This document shows, piece after piece, positions 1 through 7,911 of a stretch of 64,000 nt of DNA. The translations under genes and the position numbers were made by a program. The notes beneath the pieces are model-generated. The model did not search any database. It was not told the DNA's origin and saw only the letters and a list, made by a program, of their open reading frames with translations. This stretch comes from JAUIAI01 sp041396585 (lineage in GTDB: Bacteria > Pseudomonadota > Gammaproteobacteria > Burkholderiales > Burkholderiaceae_E): assembly GCA_041396585.1 (NCBI GenBank), contig JAWKYG010000019.1:1-64000 (forward strand), given 5' to 3'. Every line of letters starts with the position of its first letter. Position 1 is the stretch's first letter.

Positions 1-25
1 CAAATCATGCGCAGAATCCTGGCCG

Positions 26-238
26 ATGACGGGTAGCGATCCTAGGTTTGCACGCCTGCTCCGACTGCGGAACACCTTTGCATTGATATATCTCGCTGGG
101 TTTGCCCTCGGTTACTTTGGTAACGGAGGGGCGTTCGCAGATTGGCTGATGTGGATAGGGTTTGGCCTTGCGTTTGTCACGCAAGCGGTGTTTCTAGCGG
201 CCCTGTTGATTTCACGCCGAGACCGGAAGACGAGCTGA
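26..238 (+). CDS. small two-helix membrane protein, copy A
   Basis: A 70-residue protein I cannot assign to a family. Two hydrophobic stretches are visible, roughly residues 16-35 and 41-62, and it ends in a charged tail (SRRDRK), so it is probably a small inner-membrane protein. It lies close to the left edge and is the first gene of a block that recurs from 3418. In the second copy the N-terminal half is frameshifted and only the second hydrophobic segment stays readable (3563 onward). The start is uncertain because the upstream sequence differs between the copies. Confidence 0.4.
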   Translation: MTGSDPRFARLLRLRNTFALIYLAGFALGYFGNGGAFADWLMWIGFGLAFVTQAVFLAALLISRRDRKTS

Positions 239-288
239 CCACCCAAGTTCGACTGTTAGAAGGGTGAGTGGCAGAGGGCTGTCGCTAT

Positions 289-543
289 TCATGGGATCTG
301 GTCCTCATCGGACTGAGGTGGCTCACCACCATCGCGCGACATGATCCGGTCGAATGCATCGAAGTCGGCACGATCTCGGCGCTCGGCGAAGAAAGCGGCG
401 GTATTCATGGCCGCCAGCTTCTCGGCCACTGCGGTAGCCACAAACTGATTGAAGCTGGTGCCATCGGCTTTGGCGCGACGTGCCACCTCTTCCTTGACGG
501 AGGCGGGCAGACGCAGCGGGTAGGTGCTCTGAGAACGGCTCAT
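289..543 (-). CDS. ribbon-helix-helix type antitoxin, copy A
   Basis: An 84-residue protein, probably the antitoxin and DNA-binding partner of the PIN toxin encoded just upstream on the same strand. Residues 8-44 (YPLRLPASVKEEVARRA and onward) look like the short beta strand plus two helices of Arc/MetJ-type ribbon-helix-helix proteins. The acidic, flexible C-terminus (about residues 55-84) is typical of the part of an antitoxin that wraps its toxin. The start codon overlaps the toxin stop codon by 4 bases, so the two are translationally coupled with the toxin first, which is the less common order. The upstream palindrome at 961-993 is the likely operator. Confidence 0.7.
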   Translation of the reverse strand: MSRSQSTYPLRLPASVKEEVARRAKADGTSFNQFVATAVAEKLAAMNTAAFFAERRDRADFDAFDRIMSRDGGEPPQSDEDQIP

Positions 544-962
544 GGGCAGATCCTCCGATAGGCGACACGGGGGCTGAGAACTTCGATGCCGAAGCGGTGG
601 GGCGCCACACTGAAGTCGCGTTGATTGAACGTCACGATGGCCGTTGCCTGTCCGTTCACCGCCGCTTCGAGCACCAGCTCGTCGGCGGGGTCACGTAGCT
701 GGGGCCGCCACAGGAAGTGCGTTTCTACGGGCTGGGCCATGGCGATGACCGCATCCACAAAGATTCGGACCTGATCGGCGGCCAGGCCGGCGGCCAGTTG
801 ATGCTCGGCACGGCTGCAGGTGGCTTCATATTCGACCGCTAGCGCGACATTGGCCACAAAGGTCAGTGATCCTTGGCGGGCGGCACGCAGAATTGCGGCG
901 GACGCGCCGGCGGGGCTGCGCATGGCGGCCACAATGACATTGGTGTCGAGGACACATCGCAT
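540..962 (-). CDS. PIN-domain toxin of a toxin-antitoxin pair, copy A
   Basis: A 140-residue PIN-family ribonuclease toxin, full length for the family. The N-terminal VLDTNVIV motif carries the first metal-binding Asp. Further conserved acids sit in VEYEAT (about residue 44), DPADELVLEAAV (about 93) and the C-terminal NQRDFS. PIN toxins of this group cleave RNA with Mg2+ and are held inactive by the antitoxin; here that is inferred from family membership. The gene starts inside a near-perfect palindrome and overlaps the antitoxin gene by 4 bases. A decayed second copy lies at 3957-4379. Confidence 0.8.
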   Translation of the reverse strand: MRCVLDTNVIVAAMRSPAGASAAILRAARQGSLTFVANVALAVEYEATCSRAEHQLAAGLAADQVRIFVDAVIAMAQPVETHFLWRPQLRDPADELVLEAAVNGQATAIVTFNQRDFSVAPHRFGIEVLSPRVAYRRICP

Positions 963-993
963 ATCACCAATGATGTCACATCATTAGTGATAT
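961..993. promoter_or_regulatory. 33-bp palindromic operator of the toxin-antitoxin operon
   Basis: Two 16-base arms (ATATCACCAATGATGT and its inverse) flank one central base, with 15 of 16 positions paired. The site covers the toxin start codon, so a bound RHH antitoxin would block both transcription and translation start, as expected for autoregulation. In the second block the left arm survives at 4378-4393 but the right arm is replaced. Confidence 0.6.
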
Positions 994-1001
994 GTCTATA
1001 G

Positions 1002-1030
1002 ATCCGGCGGTGCGATAAGCGCCGCCGGAT
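1002..1030. other. strong hairpin in the gap between the PIN toxin and DUF4019 genes
   Basis: A 9-bp perfect stem (ATCCGGCGG / CCGCCGGAT) with an 11-base loop. No T tract follows on either strand, so I do not call it a rho-independent terminator. The rest of 963-1287 holds no gene I can support. The hairpin is not preserved in the second block. Confidence 0.4.
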
Positions 1031-1287
1031 AGTTCGTCAGATCAGGCCAGCCGAACTATGTCCAACACACATTTTTTCTTGGTCGGCGGAGCTGGTTTGC
1101 GGTTCGGGGCGGTTCATCTGCCGAGGTATTCGAAGCATGACCGGAATCTGGCAATGATCAGGCCGAGCTTGCGCAATGAATAGGTCGATCGGGGGGTACC
1201 TCGGGCCGACCCCAGCGTCGTAGACTGACCAAGACCGCTCTTGGGAACGACCATTCGCGAATGGGCCGGATTGGCAGGGGGAATCTG

Positions 1288-1641
1288 ATGGGTGATGAAT
1301 CGCTTTCGGCCAGCGCCGCAGCGTTGGCCTGGTTGGGGTTAGTGGACTCTGGCCGGTATCACGATTCGTGGCAGCAGATGTCGGCGTTTGCGCGCGGTGC
1401 GATCAGCGCCGATGACTTCGTTCAGAAACTGGCCGACGCGAGAGGTCCACTTGGCCGGGCAAGGTCTCGCAAGCTCTCACGCTCGACACCGATGACGCAG
1501 GTGCAAGGCGCACCAGATGGCGAGTACGTTGTCTTGGAGTTCGATTCGGAGTTTGCGAACGGGATGGCGTTGACCGAGCGGGTGACGCCGGTTCGGGAAG
1601 CCGATGGCTCGTTCAGGGTCGCGGGCTACTACCTGACATGA
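1288..1641 (+). CDS. DUF4019 domain protein, copy A
   Basis: A 117-residue protein matching the DUF4019 family, of unknown function. The recognisable pattern is an ALAWLGLVDSGRYHDSW segment near the N-terminus, a central PLGxxxSRKL, then QGAPDGEYVVLEFDS and a C-terminal VREADGSFRVAGYYL. The start at 1288 is preferred over 1261 because an AGGGGG ribosome binding site lies just before it. Homologues usually carry a signal peptide; none is obvious here, so the N-terminus may be shortened. Copy B (4695-5049) differs by many substitutions plus a late frameshift. Confidence 0.7.
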   Translation: MGDESLSASAAALAWLGLVDSGRYHDSWQQMSAFARGAISADDFVQKLADARGPLGRARSRKLSRSTPMTQVQGAPDGEYVVLEFDSEFANGMALTERVTPVREADGSFRVAGYYLT

Positions 1642-1694
1642 TGCGTGGCCATCGGCTGGCGTTGGGTGGGGAAATTTCGTGATGCGAGGTGAGC

Positions 1695-1948
1695 ATGTCC
1701 GAACGTGACGCAATCCTGGATCTGATCGCACCGTTTGCGAACAGCTTCGATACCAAACGCTGGTCACGGCAAGCGCGGTGATTTTCCTTAAGCTCAAGGA
1801 CGGTGATTCGTTCGATACTCACCGTGTCTACGAAGTACATGTCGTGAAGAAAGTCGATGGCTGGCGGATCGTCGCCTTGGCGCAGCGCGTTCTTTGGAGC
1901 GAGGGGAACCCCGCGAATTACGCCGGTGCTCGCAGAGAAGTCGCATAG
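1695..1948 (+). pseudogene. SnoaL-like (NTF2 fold) protein remnant, copy A
   Basis: The first frame reads MSERDAILDLIAPFANSFDT and stops after about 28 codons. A second frame then gives DGDSFDTHRVYEVHVV...DGWRIVALAQRVLW up to 1948. Compared with copy B at 5101, about 180 bases are missing from the middle. The parts fit a SnoaL/NTF2-like small-molecule-binding or isomerase fold. With an internal deletion and a shifted frame it cannot make a full protein. Confidence 0.55.
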
Positions 1949-2036
1949 GGCTCCGAACGGGGGCTGATTTCGGGCCGCTCCGTTTTCCGCCTTTTGATGC
2001 CCGATCACGTTCAGTTGAAAGGCACGGGGAGGTCGG

Positions 2037-2225
2037 TTGAAAAACAGGGTTTTCGTCAATCTGGCTCTGGGGCTGTTGATGTTTTTCACCCTATTGTGGT
2101 GTTACGTACTGTTAGGGAGCGCCCCCTATGACGGTGCGAGAAGGGCTCTGTTCGGGGTTGCCGGTTGGGCCATCGCGATGGGGGCCGTCACCGTCACACG
2201 TTGGACCCTACGCAGGAAGAAATGA
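2037..2225 (+). CDS. small two-helix membrane protein
   Basis: A 62-residue hydrophobic protein with likely membrane spans at about residues 8-27 and 38-54, ending in a basic tail (RWTLRRKK) that should stay cytoplasmic. It starts with TTG at 2037 and its stop overlaps the ATG of the PPOX gene by 4 bases (ATGA), which supports it being a real, coupled gene. I do not recognise the family. Confidence 0.45.
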   Translation: MKNRVFVNLALGLLMFFTLLWCYVLLGSAPYDGARRALFGVAGWAIAMGAVTVTRWTLRRKK

Positions 2226-2719
2226 ACCTGAAAGAACATTGGCCGGAGATCCAAAGAGTGCTCAGGCGAGGCCAGGCCTCGTCCATTTATTGCTCGTTCG
2301 CCACAATCAATGCTGATGGCACACCGAACGTGACCCCGGTGGGAACGGTCTTTCTGCGAGACGATTGCACGGGGTACTACTTCGATCACTACGCCGCGAC
2401 CCTTGCGGCGAACTTGGACGCGAATCCGAGCGCCTGTGTGATGGCCGTTAGTTCGGGGCGCTTGTTCTGGTTCTGGTCGTTCCTGAAAGGTCGCTTTGCG
2501 TCGCCGCCGGGTGTACGTTTGTACGGGGTGGCATCGGCCAAAAGCCAAGCCACGAAAGAAGAACTCGCGGCCATCGAAGCGCGCGTCCGCCCGACGAAAT
2601 GGCTCAAGGGCAGCTGTTTGCTGTGGACGGACTTCCGGTACGTGAGAGGCATCCAGTTCCATGCATTTCGGCCGGTGACTTATCCGGTCATGGTGCAAGG
2701 CTTGTGGGGGCAGGGGTGA
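2222..2719 (+). CDS. pyridoxamine 5'-phosphate oxidase family (split-barrel flavin-binding) protein
   Basis: A 165-residue protein with the split-barrel pattern of the PPOX-like family. An N-terminal helix is followed by YCSFATINADGTPNVTPVG (about residues 23-41), in which the sequence places a substrate on the flavin. FLRDDCTGYYF and later strands such as VRLYGVASAKS follow. Proteins of this type bind FMN, F420 or heme, and the exact reaction cannot be read from sequence. It overlaps the preceding membrane-protein gene by ATGA. It is one of the few intact genes of the first 7 kb and is absent from the second block. Confidence 0.7.
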   Translation: MNLKEHWPEIQRVLRRGQASSIYCSFATINADGTPNVTPVGTVFLRDDCTGYYFDHYAATLAANLDANPSACVMAVSSGRLFWFWSFLKGRFASPPGVRLYGVASAKSQATKEELAAIEARVRPTKWLKGSCLLWTDFRYVRGIQFHAFRPVTYPVMVQGLWGQG

Positions 2720-2826
2720 AGGGCTCCCATGAAAACCGTCCCGGCCAAGACGGGGCGATGGCCGGTCAAGGGTCGCGGACAGGTATCGACATCCGGTCGT
2801 TCATCTCAGCGTGAGACACATCTGCG

Positions 2827-3390
2827 TTGTCGGCATTCACCGGATCTGTTTCCCTGGAGCTGGTGGCTAGGTCCGAAGAGATCGTCGCTTCCTTGCTGCA
2901 GGTCACACCGGCGGACCAATGCCGATCCACGATGGGATCGCGATCCATCGAAGCGCACAAGGTGGAAACCGGCGCTGTACTGAAGCCGCCTTTGATCATT
3001 GGCCCGGGATGTTTCGTGGCCTCTGGTGCCTATCTTCGGGGCGGATGTTTGCTCGATGCCAATTGCATCATTGGGCCGGGAGCGGAGCTGAAATCGTCGT
3101 TCATGTTCGCCGGGTCGAAGCTGGCGCACCGCTCAACTTCGTAGGCGATTCGGTGTTGAACGGCGATGTGAACCCTGGAGGCCAGGGGCATCGTGATGCA
3201 ACTACCGAAATGAGCGGGAAAGCAAGGCTATCCGTGTTCGCGTCGATGGTCGCCTGCTGCAAACTGAGACGGTCAAGTTCGGGGCTTTGCTTGGAGACGG
3301 TACGAGTCAGTGCGAACTCGGTGATCGCTCCTGGCGCGATCTTGGCTCGGCGCACGGTGATTTCTCCGGGGCGAACTCGTTGATCAGGAA
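2827..3390 (+). pseudogene. left-handed beta-helix (hexapeptide repeat) protein remnant, copy A
   Basis: The first frame (2827-3130) shows hexapeptide-repeat rungs such as LIIGPGCFVASGAYLRGG and NCIIGPGAELKSSF, as in GlmU-type acyl- and nucleotidyltransferases. The homology then jumps frame to LNFVGDSVL at about 3135. It jumps again to RVRVDGRLLQTETVKFGALL and VSANSVIAPGAILARRT at about 3230-3370. At least two frameshifts make it non-functional. A weaker second copy lies at 5640-5870. The original substrate is unknown. Confidence 0.55.
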
Positions 3391-3707
3391 CGAGACGACG
3401 CTTGGCGGCGTAGTCAGCAAATCATGCGCAGAATCCTGGCCGATGACGGGCGATCCCTGGGATTTGCACGCCTGCTCCGACTGCGGAACTGCCATTGATG
3501 TCTCTCGCTGGGTTTGCCCTCGGTTACTTTGGTAACGGAGAGGCGTTCTCGCAGATTGGCTGATGTGGATAGGGTTTGGCCTTGCGTTTGTCACGCAAGC
3601 GGTGTTTCTAGCGGCCCTGTTGATTTCACGCCGAGACCGGAAGACGGAAGAGCTGACCACCCAAGTTCGACTGTTAAGAAGGGTGAGTGGCAGAGGGCTG
3701 TCGCTAT

Positions 3708-3960
3708 TCATGGGATCTGGTCCTCATCGGACTGAGGTGGCTCACCACCATCGCGCGACATGATCCGGTCAGAATGCATCGAAGTCGGCACGATCTCGGC
3801 GCTCGGCGAAGAAAGCGGCGGTATTCATGGCCGCCTTCTCGGCCACTGCGGTAGCCACAAACTGATTGAAGCTGGTGCCATCGGCTTTGGCGCGACGTGC
3901 CACCTCTTCCTTGACGGAGGCGGGCAGACGCAGGCGGGTAGGTGCTCTGAGGCGGCTCAT
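3708..3960 (-). pseudogene. antitoxin remnant, copy B
   Basis: Counterpart of the antitoxin at 289-543. It reads LRLPASVKEEVARRAKADGT and NTAAFFAERRDRADFDAF in one frame. One codon is missing in frame (KLAAM becomes KAAM), and an extra base near 3771 shifts the acidic C-terminal tail out of frame. The toxin-wrapping region is therefore lost. Confidence 0.6.
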
Positions 3961-4379
3961 GGGCAGATCCTCCGATAGGCGACACGGGGCTGAGAACTTC
4001 GATGCCGAAGCGGTGGGAGCGCCACACTGAAGTCGCGTTGATTGAACGTCACGATGGCCGTTGCCTGTCCACGTTCACCGCCGCTTCGAGCACCAGCTCG
4101 TCGGCGGAGTCACGTAGCTGGGGCCGCCACAGGAAGTGCGTTTCTACGGGGCTGGGCCATGGCGATGACCGCATCCACAAAGATTCGGACCTGATCGGCG
4201 GCCAGGCCGGCGGCCAGTTGATGCTCGGCACGGCTGCAGGTGGCTTCATATTCGACCGCTAGCGCGACATTGGCCACAAGGTCAGTGATCCTTGGCGGGC
4301 GGCACGCAGGGTGCGGCGGACGCGCCAGCGGGCTGCGCATGGCGGCCACAATGACATTGGTGTCGAGGACACATCGCAT
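3957..4379 (-). pseudogene. PIN toxin remnant, copy B
   Basis: Counterpart of the toxin at 540-962. The start MRCVLDTNVIVAAMRSP is intact, but the frame breaks soon after (a changed GCG/GGG stretch near 4315) and again near 4280, 4156, 4073 and 4017 through 1-2 base indels. The operator palindrome upstream has also lost its right arm. Neither toxin activity nor autoregulation should remain. Confidence 0.65.
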
Positions 4380-4694
4380 ATCACCAATGATGTCATCTTG
4401 GCGACGATGCTCATCTGCTGGTCTGACGGTACGATAAGCACCGCGTGGTTGGTCGATCAGTCGAACGGTGGCTGTCAGCGACACCGGTCGGCGGAGCTGG
4501 TTTGCGGTTCGGGGCGAAGTTCAGCCTGCCGAGGTATTCGAAGCATGACCGGAATCTGGCAATGATCAGGCCGAGCTTGCGCAATAAATAGGTCGATCGG
4601 GGGTACCTCGGGCCGACCCAGCGTCATAGACTGACCAAGACCGCTCTTGGGAACGACCATTCGCGAATGGGCCGGATTGTGGCAGGGAATCCTG

Positions 4695-5049
4695 ATGGGT
4701 GATGAATCGCTTTCGGCCAGCGCCGCAGCGTTGGCCTGGTTGGGGTTAGTGGACTCTGGCCGGTATCACGATTCGTGGCAGCAGATGTCGGCGTTTGCGC
4801 GCGGTGCGATCAGCGCCGATGACTTCGTTCAGAAGCTATCCGACGCGAGAGGTCCGCTTGGTCAGGCAACGTCGCGCAAGCTCTCGCGCTCGACACCGGC
4901 AGCGCAGGTGCAGGGCGCACCAGATGGCGAGTACGGTGTCTTGGAGTTCGATTCCGGGGTTGCGAATGGGATGGCGTTGACCGAGCGAGTGACGCCGGTT
5001 CGTGAGGCCGATGGCTCGTTCAGGGTGTCCGGGCTACTATCTGACATAG
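4695..5049 (+). pseudogene. DUF4019 domain protein, copy B (C-terminal frameshift)
   Basis: It begins MGDESLSASAAALAWLGL like copy A and stays open through PDGEYGVLEFDS and VREADGSFRV. One extra base near 5029 then turns the expected GYYLT ending into GLLSD, and the frame reads on to 5387. The many substitutions relative to copy A (such as LSDARGPLGQATSRKL for LADARGPLGRARSRKL) look like real divergence rather than read errors. A slightly altered protein could still be made. Confidence 0.55.
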
Positions 5050-5100
5050 CGCGCGGCCATCGATGGATGCTGGATGGCGAATCTCTTGGGGAGCGTGAGC

Positions 5101-5526
5101 ATGTCGAGGATCGTCGTGAATCTGATCGCGCGGTTTGCGAACAGCTTCGATACCAAACGCTGGTCTCGGCTCGGCGACTGCCTGGATCAGCGCGGCCCAC
5201 ATTGACTATGCCGATCTGCGCGGCACGCCCGCATGGAGGTGTCGCGATCGAGTTCGTCGGCAGCCGCATGCGGGCGCTGCGAGGGTTACAGACGCATCAT
5301 CTGCTGAGCAACTTTGAAGTCGATGTGCAGGCTGATACGGCTCTGGTCATTGTCAGCGCGGTGATCTTTCAAGGCCGAGGACGGTGATTCGTTCGACACT
5401 CACTGCGTCTACGAGGTGCATGTCGCGAGAAGGGCCGATGGCTGGCGGATCTCTCCTGGCCCAGCGCGTTCTATGGAACGTGGGGAATCTGCAATTCATG
5501 GTGGCGTTCATCGAAAGCTTGCGTAG
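5101..5526 (+). pseudogene. SnoaL-like protein remnant, copy B
   Basis: Longer than copy A, but broken into several frames: MSRIVVNLIARFANSFDTKR, then AHIDYADLRGTP, then LQTHHLLSNFEVDVQ and VIVSAVIF, then DSFDTHCVYEVHV, with an ending AIHGGVHRKLA. Read together they outline a SnoaL-like domain of about 140 residues. At least four frame changes are needed to join them. Confidence 0.55.
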
Positions 5527-5639
5527 CTTCTCGCATCGGAATTGGCCGGGCTCGTCGGCCGCACTCGCGAGTCTTGGGCCGGTCGGGTCGAGGAATCTGC
5601 GAGATCTCGTTGAAGACAGTTGTTCACGCACTCGATGCT

Positions 5640-5870
5640 GGGAGACTTGTCGTTCGTCTTGCTTCAGTGCGTATCTTCGGGACGGGTGTTGGCGCACTGC
5701 TCGGTGCATCATCGGGCCAGGTATCGCAGCCAATAGGCGACAGCGAGATGCAAACCTTCCCATGAATCCTGATGCCGTCATCGGATCGGTGTACGGAGAG
5801 GCCGATCTAGATGGCAACGAGGGTTATCGAGAAGGGTCGCCTTCCTCCAAATCCCGTTGGTCTACCCGGC
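5640..5870 (+). pseudogene. hexapeptide-repeat protein remnant, copy B
   Basis: Short pieces (SAYLRDGC, CIIGPG, then GSVYGEADLDGNEG) follow the same order as the hexapeptide-repeat remnant at 2827-3390, again downstream of a SnoaL-like remnant. This supports a duplicated unit that extended through this gene. No usable reading frame is left. Confidence 0.35.
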
Positions 5871-5892
5871 TAACGCTGAACTTCATTGAGAA

Positions 5893-6470
5893 ATGAAAGC
5901 TGAAGAGATTCAGGAACTGTGCGACAAGATGCCGCGTGCGCCACGTCGCGGCTGCGTGGTCCCGCGTGGATAGCTGCCCAGAAGGACAGGCAATTCGACG
6001 GATGAGTCGATACCAACGACAACACGGATGGTGGCAGGCAGTGGACAAATTCGCGCATATGAAACTGGCATTGGCCGAAGGCCGGCAGGCGTTGCCTGCC
6101 TGTCTTCCGTCCGCCCGTCGGATGCGCGTGCTTATTCGCGGCGGCCAGGTCAGCCACGGGCTACTGCAAGCCCCGGGGTCGGCGCACGCGGAAGCGATGT
6201 GTCTGAACCAGGTTCAAGGCGATCTCTCGGACGTCTGTGCATTCGTCACGCTGGAACCGTGTTCGTTTCATGGGCGAACGCCGTCCTGCGCCCATGAGCT
6301 GGTGAAGCGAAAGATCGGGCGTGTCGTGGTGGCGATCCTGGATCCCGACCCGAGAAATGCCGGCAGGGCGTTGAAGAATTCTGAAGGCGCGGGCATTGCC
6401 GTTGAGGTCGGAATCTTGGAGAAGGAGGCTATGGCGGACTTGTCCGTGTACCTCGCCCTGCCAGACAACT
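5893..6470 (+). pseudogene. RibD-type deaminase domain remnant
   Basis: The zinc-dependent deaminase signature is clear: SAHAEAM followed by FVTLEPCSFHGRTPSCA and a DPDPRNAG stretch, as in the N-terminal domain of riboflavin deaminase RibD. The start region is damaged. The expected PPVGC segment lies in a different frame (about 6110) from the flanking LIRGG, so two indels lie close together, and the original start codon is unclear (5893 or near 6058). No RibD reductase domain follows. Function is probably lost. Confidence 0.55.
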
Positions 6471-6499
6471 TCCTGCCTGATCGCGTGGCTGATCCTATG

Positions 6500-6948
6500 C
6501 GGGAAGCGGCCCGGAAGTTCAGTGGCCTGGTTGCCGATGGCAGCGGGCGATGCCGACTACCTGTTTGAGCTCTGCGAGGCGACGATGCGCACGCACGTCG
6601 AGTCGACGTGGGGGCACTGGAACGCAGCTGAGGATTCGTCAGGAGCTGGCGAGGCTGGCGAGGCGGTACAGGTACCGCGGCGACGGTTCGTCGGTGAATG
6701 TCGGGTAGGCGCGATCGTCTGCCACTTCGAAGGCGACCCGATTGTGCTGGAGCAGCTCTACATCGCCCCCGAACATCAGGGCCGCGGCATCGGGAGCGCC
6801 GTGGTCCAGGCGATCCTGAATAGAGCTAGATCGTCTGGCGTTGGGGTGACGCTTTCCGTGTTGGTGAATCCTGCCAAGGTGTTCTATGGCGGTTCGGGAT
6901 TTAAGGTGGTTGGAAACCGGGTCCGCCTACAAGCTCGCGTGGCATTGA
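6500..6948 (+). pseudogene. GNAT-family N-acetyltransferase remnant
   Basis: The acetyl-CoA-binding signature is intact (LYIAPEHQGRGIGSAVVQAI, with the Q/R-x-x-G-x-G/A loop), after DYLFELCEATMRTHVES at the N-terminus. The expected IRQELARLAR segment (about 6630) is in another frame. The natural C-terminus SAYKLAWH, ending at 6948, is also reached only by a frame change near 6914. At least two frameshifts therefore disrupt a gene of about 150 codons. Confidence 0.6.
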
Positions 6949-7311
6949 TGGCGACCTTGCTGCCAATCGCGGTCGCTGGCGCAACTCGATGCCCGTGGCC
7001 AAAGATGGCGAGATTCCCGAGCAGTGCACCTGAAGGAGTGTCAGTTGCCTGCATTGCCTGCCGAAGCTTGCGCGCGCTACTTGAAGCGGTTCGGTGGCCC
7101 CGGGGATTTCCCGCGGTTCAGGCGAGGCATCGGCGACGCGTTCTGCCGTCGAGGAATGTGGGGGTAGGGTTGCGCGGCGGCGCCGTTGGCGAAGCCTCGG
7201 CCGGTTCAGGCCGAGCGTCTTGCCCGCTGCGCGGGTGCGGGCTCGAACGGAATTTCGCGTCGCGCTTGGTCTTGTCGGTTGCAACGGACTTGTCAACGGA
7301 CTCGCCCGCGA
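6949..7311. other. stretch without an intact gene
   Basis: One plus-strand segment (about 7016-7168) reads as a coherent coding-like fragment, HLKECQLPALPAEACARYL and onward, ending at TAG. I do not recognise it. A 7-bp hairpin (CTCGGCC/GGCCGAG, 7196-7215) follows without a T tract. It marks the change from the decayed accessory zone to GC-rich intact genes. Confidence 0.3.
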
Positions 7312-7890
7312 TCACGCCGCCCGGGACTGTCGCACAGCGGCATCCAGCACCGTCACCGTATCCCCCGGGCGCAGCCAGCCCCGTGCACGATGCGTGCCAG
7401 TGATGCCGCCATGGCCACGCAGCGCGTTGTAGCCGCCGGATCCCAGCACGGCCTCCATGCGCGAGCACGGGGCGCACGGGCCCGTTGCTTCGATCACGAC
7501 CTCGGATCCGATCCGGCAGAGCAGCGTCTGGTCCGGGAACAGCGGTGCCAACGCCGCCAGATTGAGCCCCTGGATGACCAGGTTGCGGCGAAGCAGGCGG
7601 GCGTCGATCTCGTCACGGTTCAGCAGTGAGGCGATGACCGGCAAGTGCTCGGCCTGCAGCAAGGTGAGTTCGCGGCGCCTGGCCTGATCACCAGTGCGGA
7701 CCTTGTCTGCACGATGATCGCCGCGCAGGCCACGGCCCGGTTCCGCCAGGGCCTCATCGGCCCAATCGGCGGGCGCCCGTCGCCCGGGACGGAGGACGAT
7801 CGCCTCGAGGCGGCCCGGCCTGCCGAACTGAACGGTCAGTTCCCGCAGGCCGCCGCTGGCCGATCGAGTGGCGGGCATGATTGTTCGCAA
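7312..7890 (-). CDS. MOSC domain protein
   Basis: A 192-residue protein with the MOSC fold, related to the C-terminal domain of molybdenum cofactor sulfurase. The conserved Cys lies in EATGPCAPCSRM near residue 141, within the strand typical of YiiM-like proteins. A preceding RRNLVIQG matches the family pattern of an Arg-Asn pair before a hydrophobic strand. Such proteins may handle sulfur or molybdopterin, and the substrate is not evident. The start may be 7878 (MPAT). It lies 21 bases downstream of the flavoprotein gene in the same direction. Confidence 0.75.
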   Translation of the reverse strand: MRTIMPATRSASGGLRELTVQFGRPGRLEAIVLRPGRRAPADWADEALAEPGRGLRGDHRADKVRTGDQARRRELTLLQAEHLPVIASLLNRDEIDARLLRRNLVIQGLNLAALAPLFPDQTLLCRIGSEVVIEATGPCAPCSRMEAVLGSGGYNALRGHGGITGTHRARGWLRPGDTVTVLDAAVRQSRAA

Positions 7891-7911
7891 TGCCGGTGAC
7901 GGAAGGCGCCG

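Larger units (their letters stand above)
3418..5526. repeat. second copy of the 1-1948 block (degenerate tandem duplication)
   Basis: Starting with the same bases as position 1, this segment repeats in the same order the small membrane protein, antitoxin, toxin, DUF4019 and SnoaL-like genes of 1-1948. The toxin-antitoxin part is nearly identical apart from 1-3 base indels, many in homopolymers. The DUF4019 and SnoaL parts also differ by many substitutions. Copy B keeps about 180 bases in the SnoaL gene that copy A lacks. The duplication may continue left of the window. Confidence 0.8.

Noticed and set aside
1..7300. Integron cassette array
   Set aside because: Small genes, a toxin-antitoxin pair and GNAT/DUF genes suggested cassettes, but I found no paired core sites (RYYYAAC/GTTRRRY) with imperfect palindromes between genes and no integron integrase.
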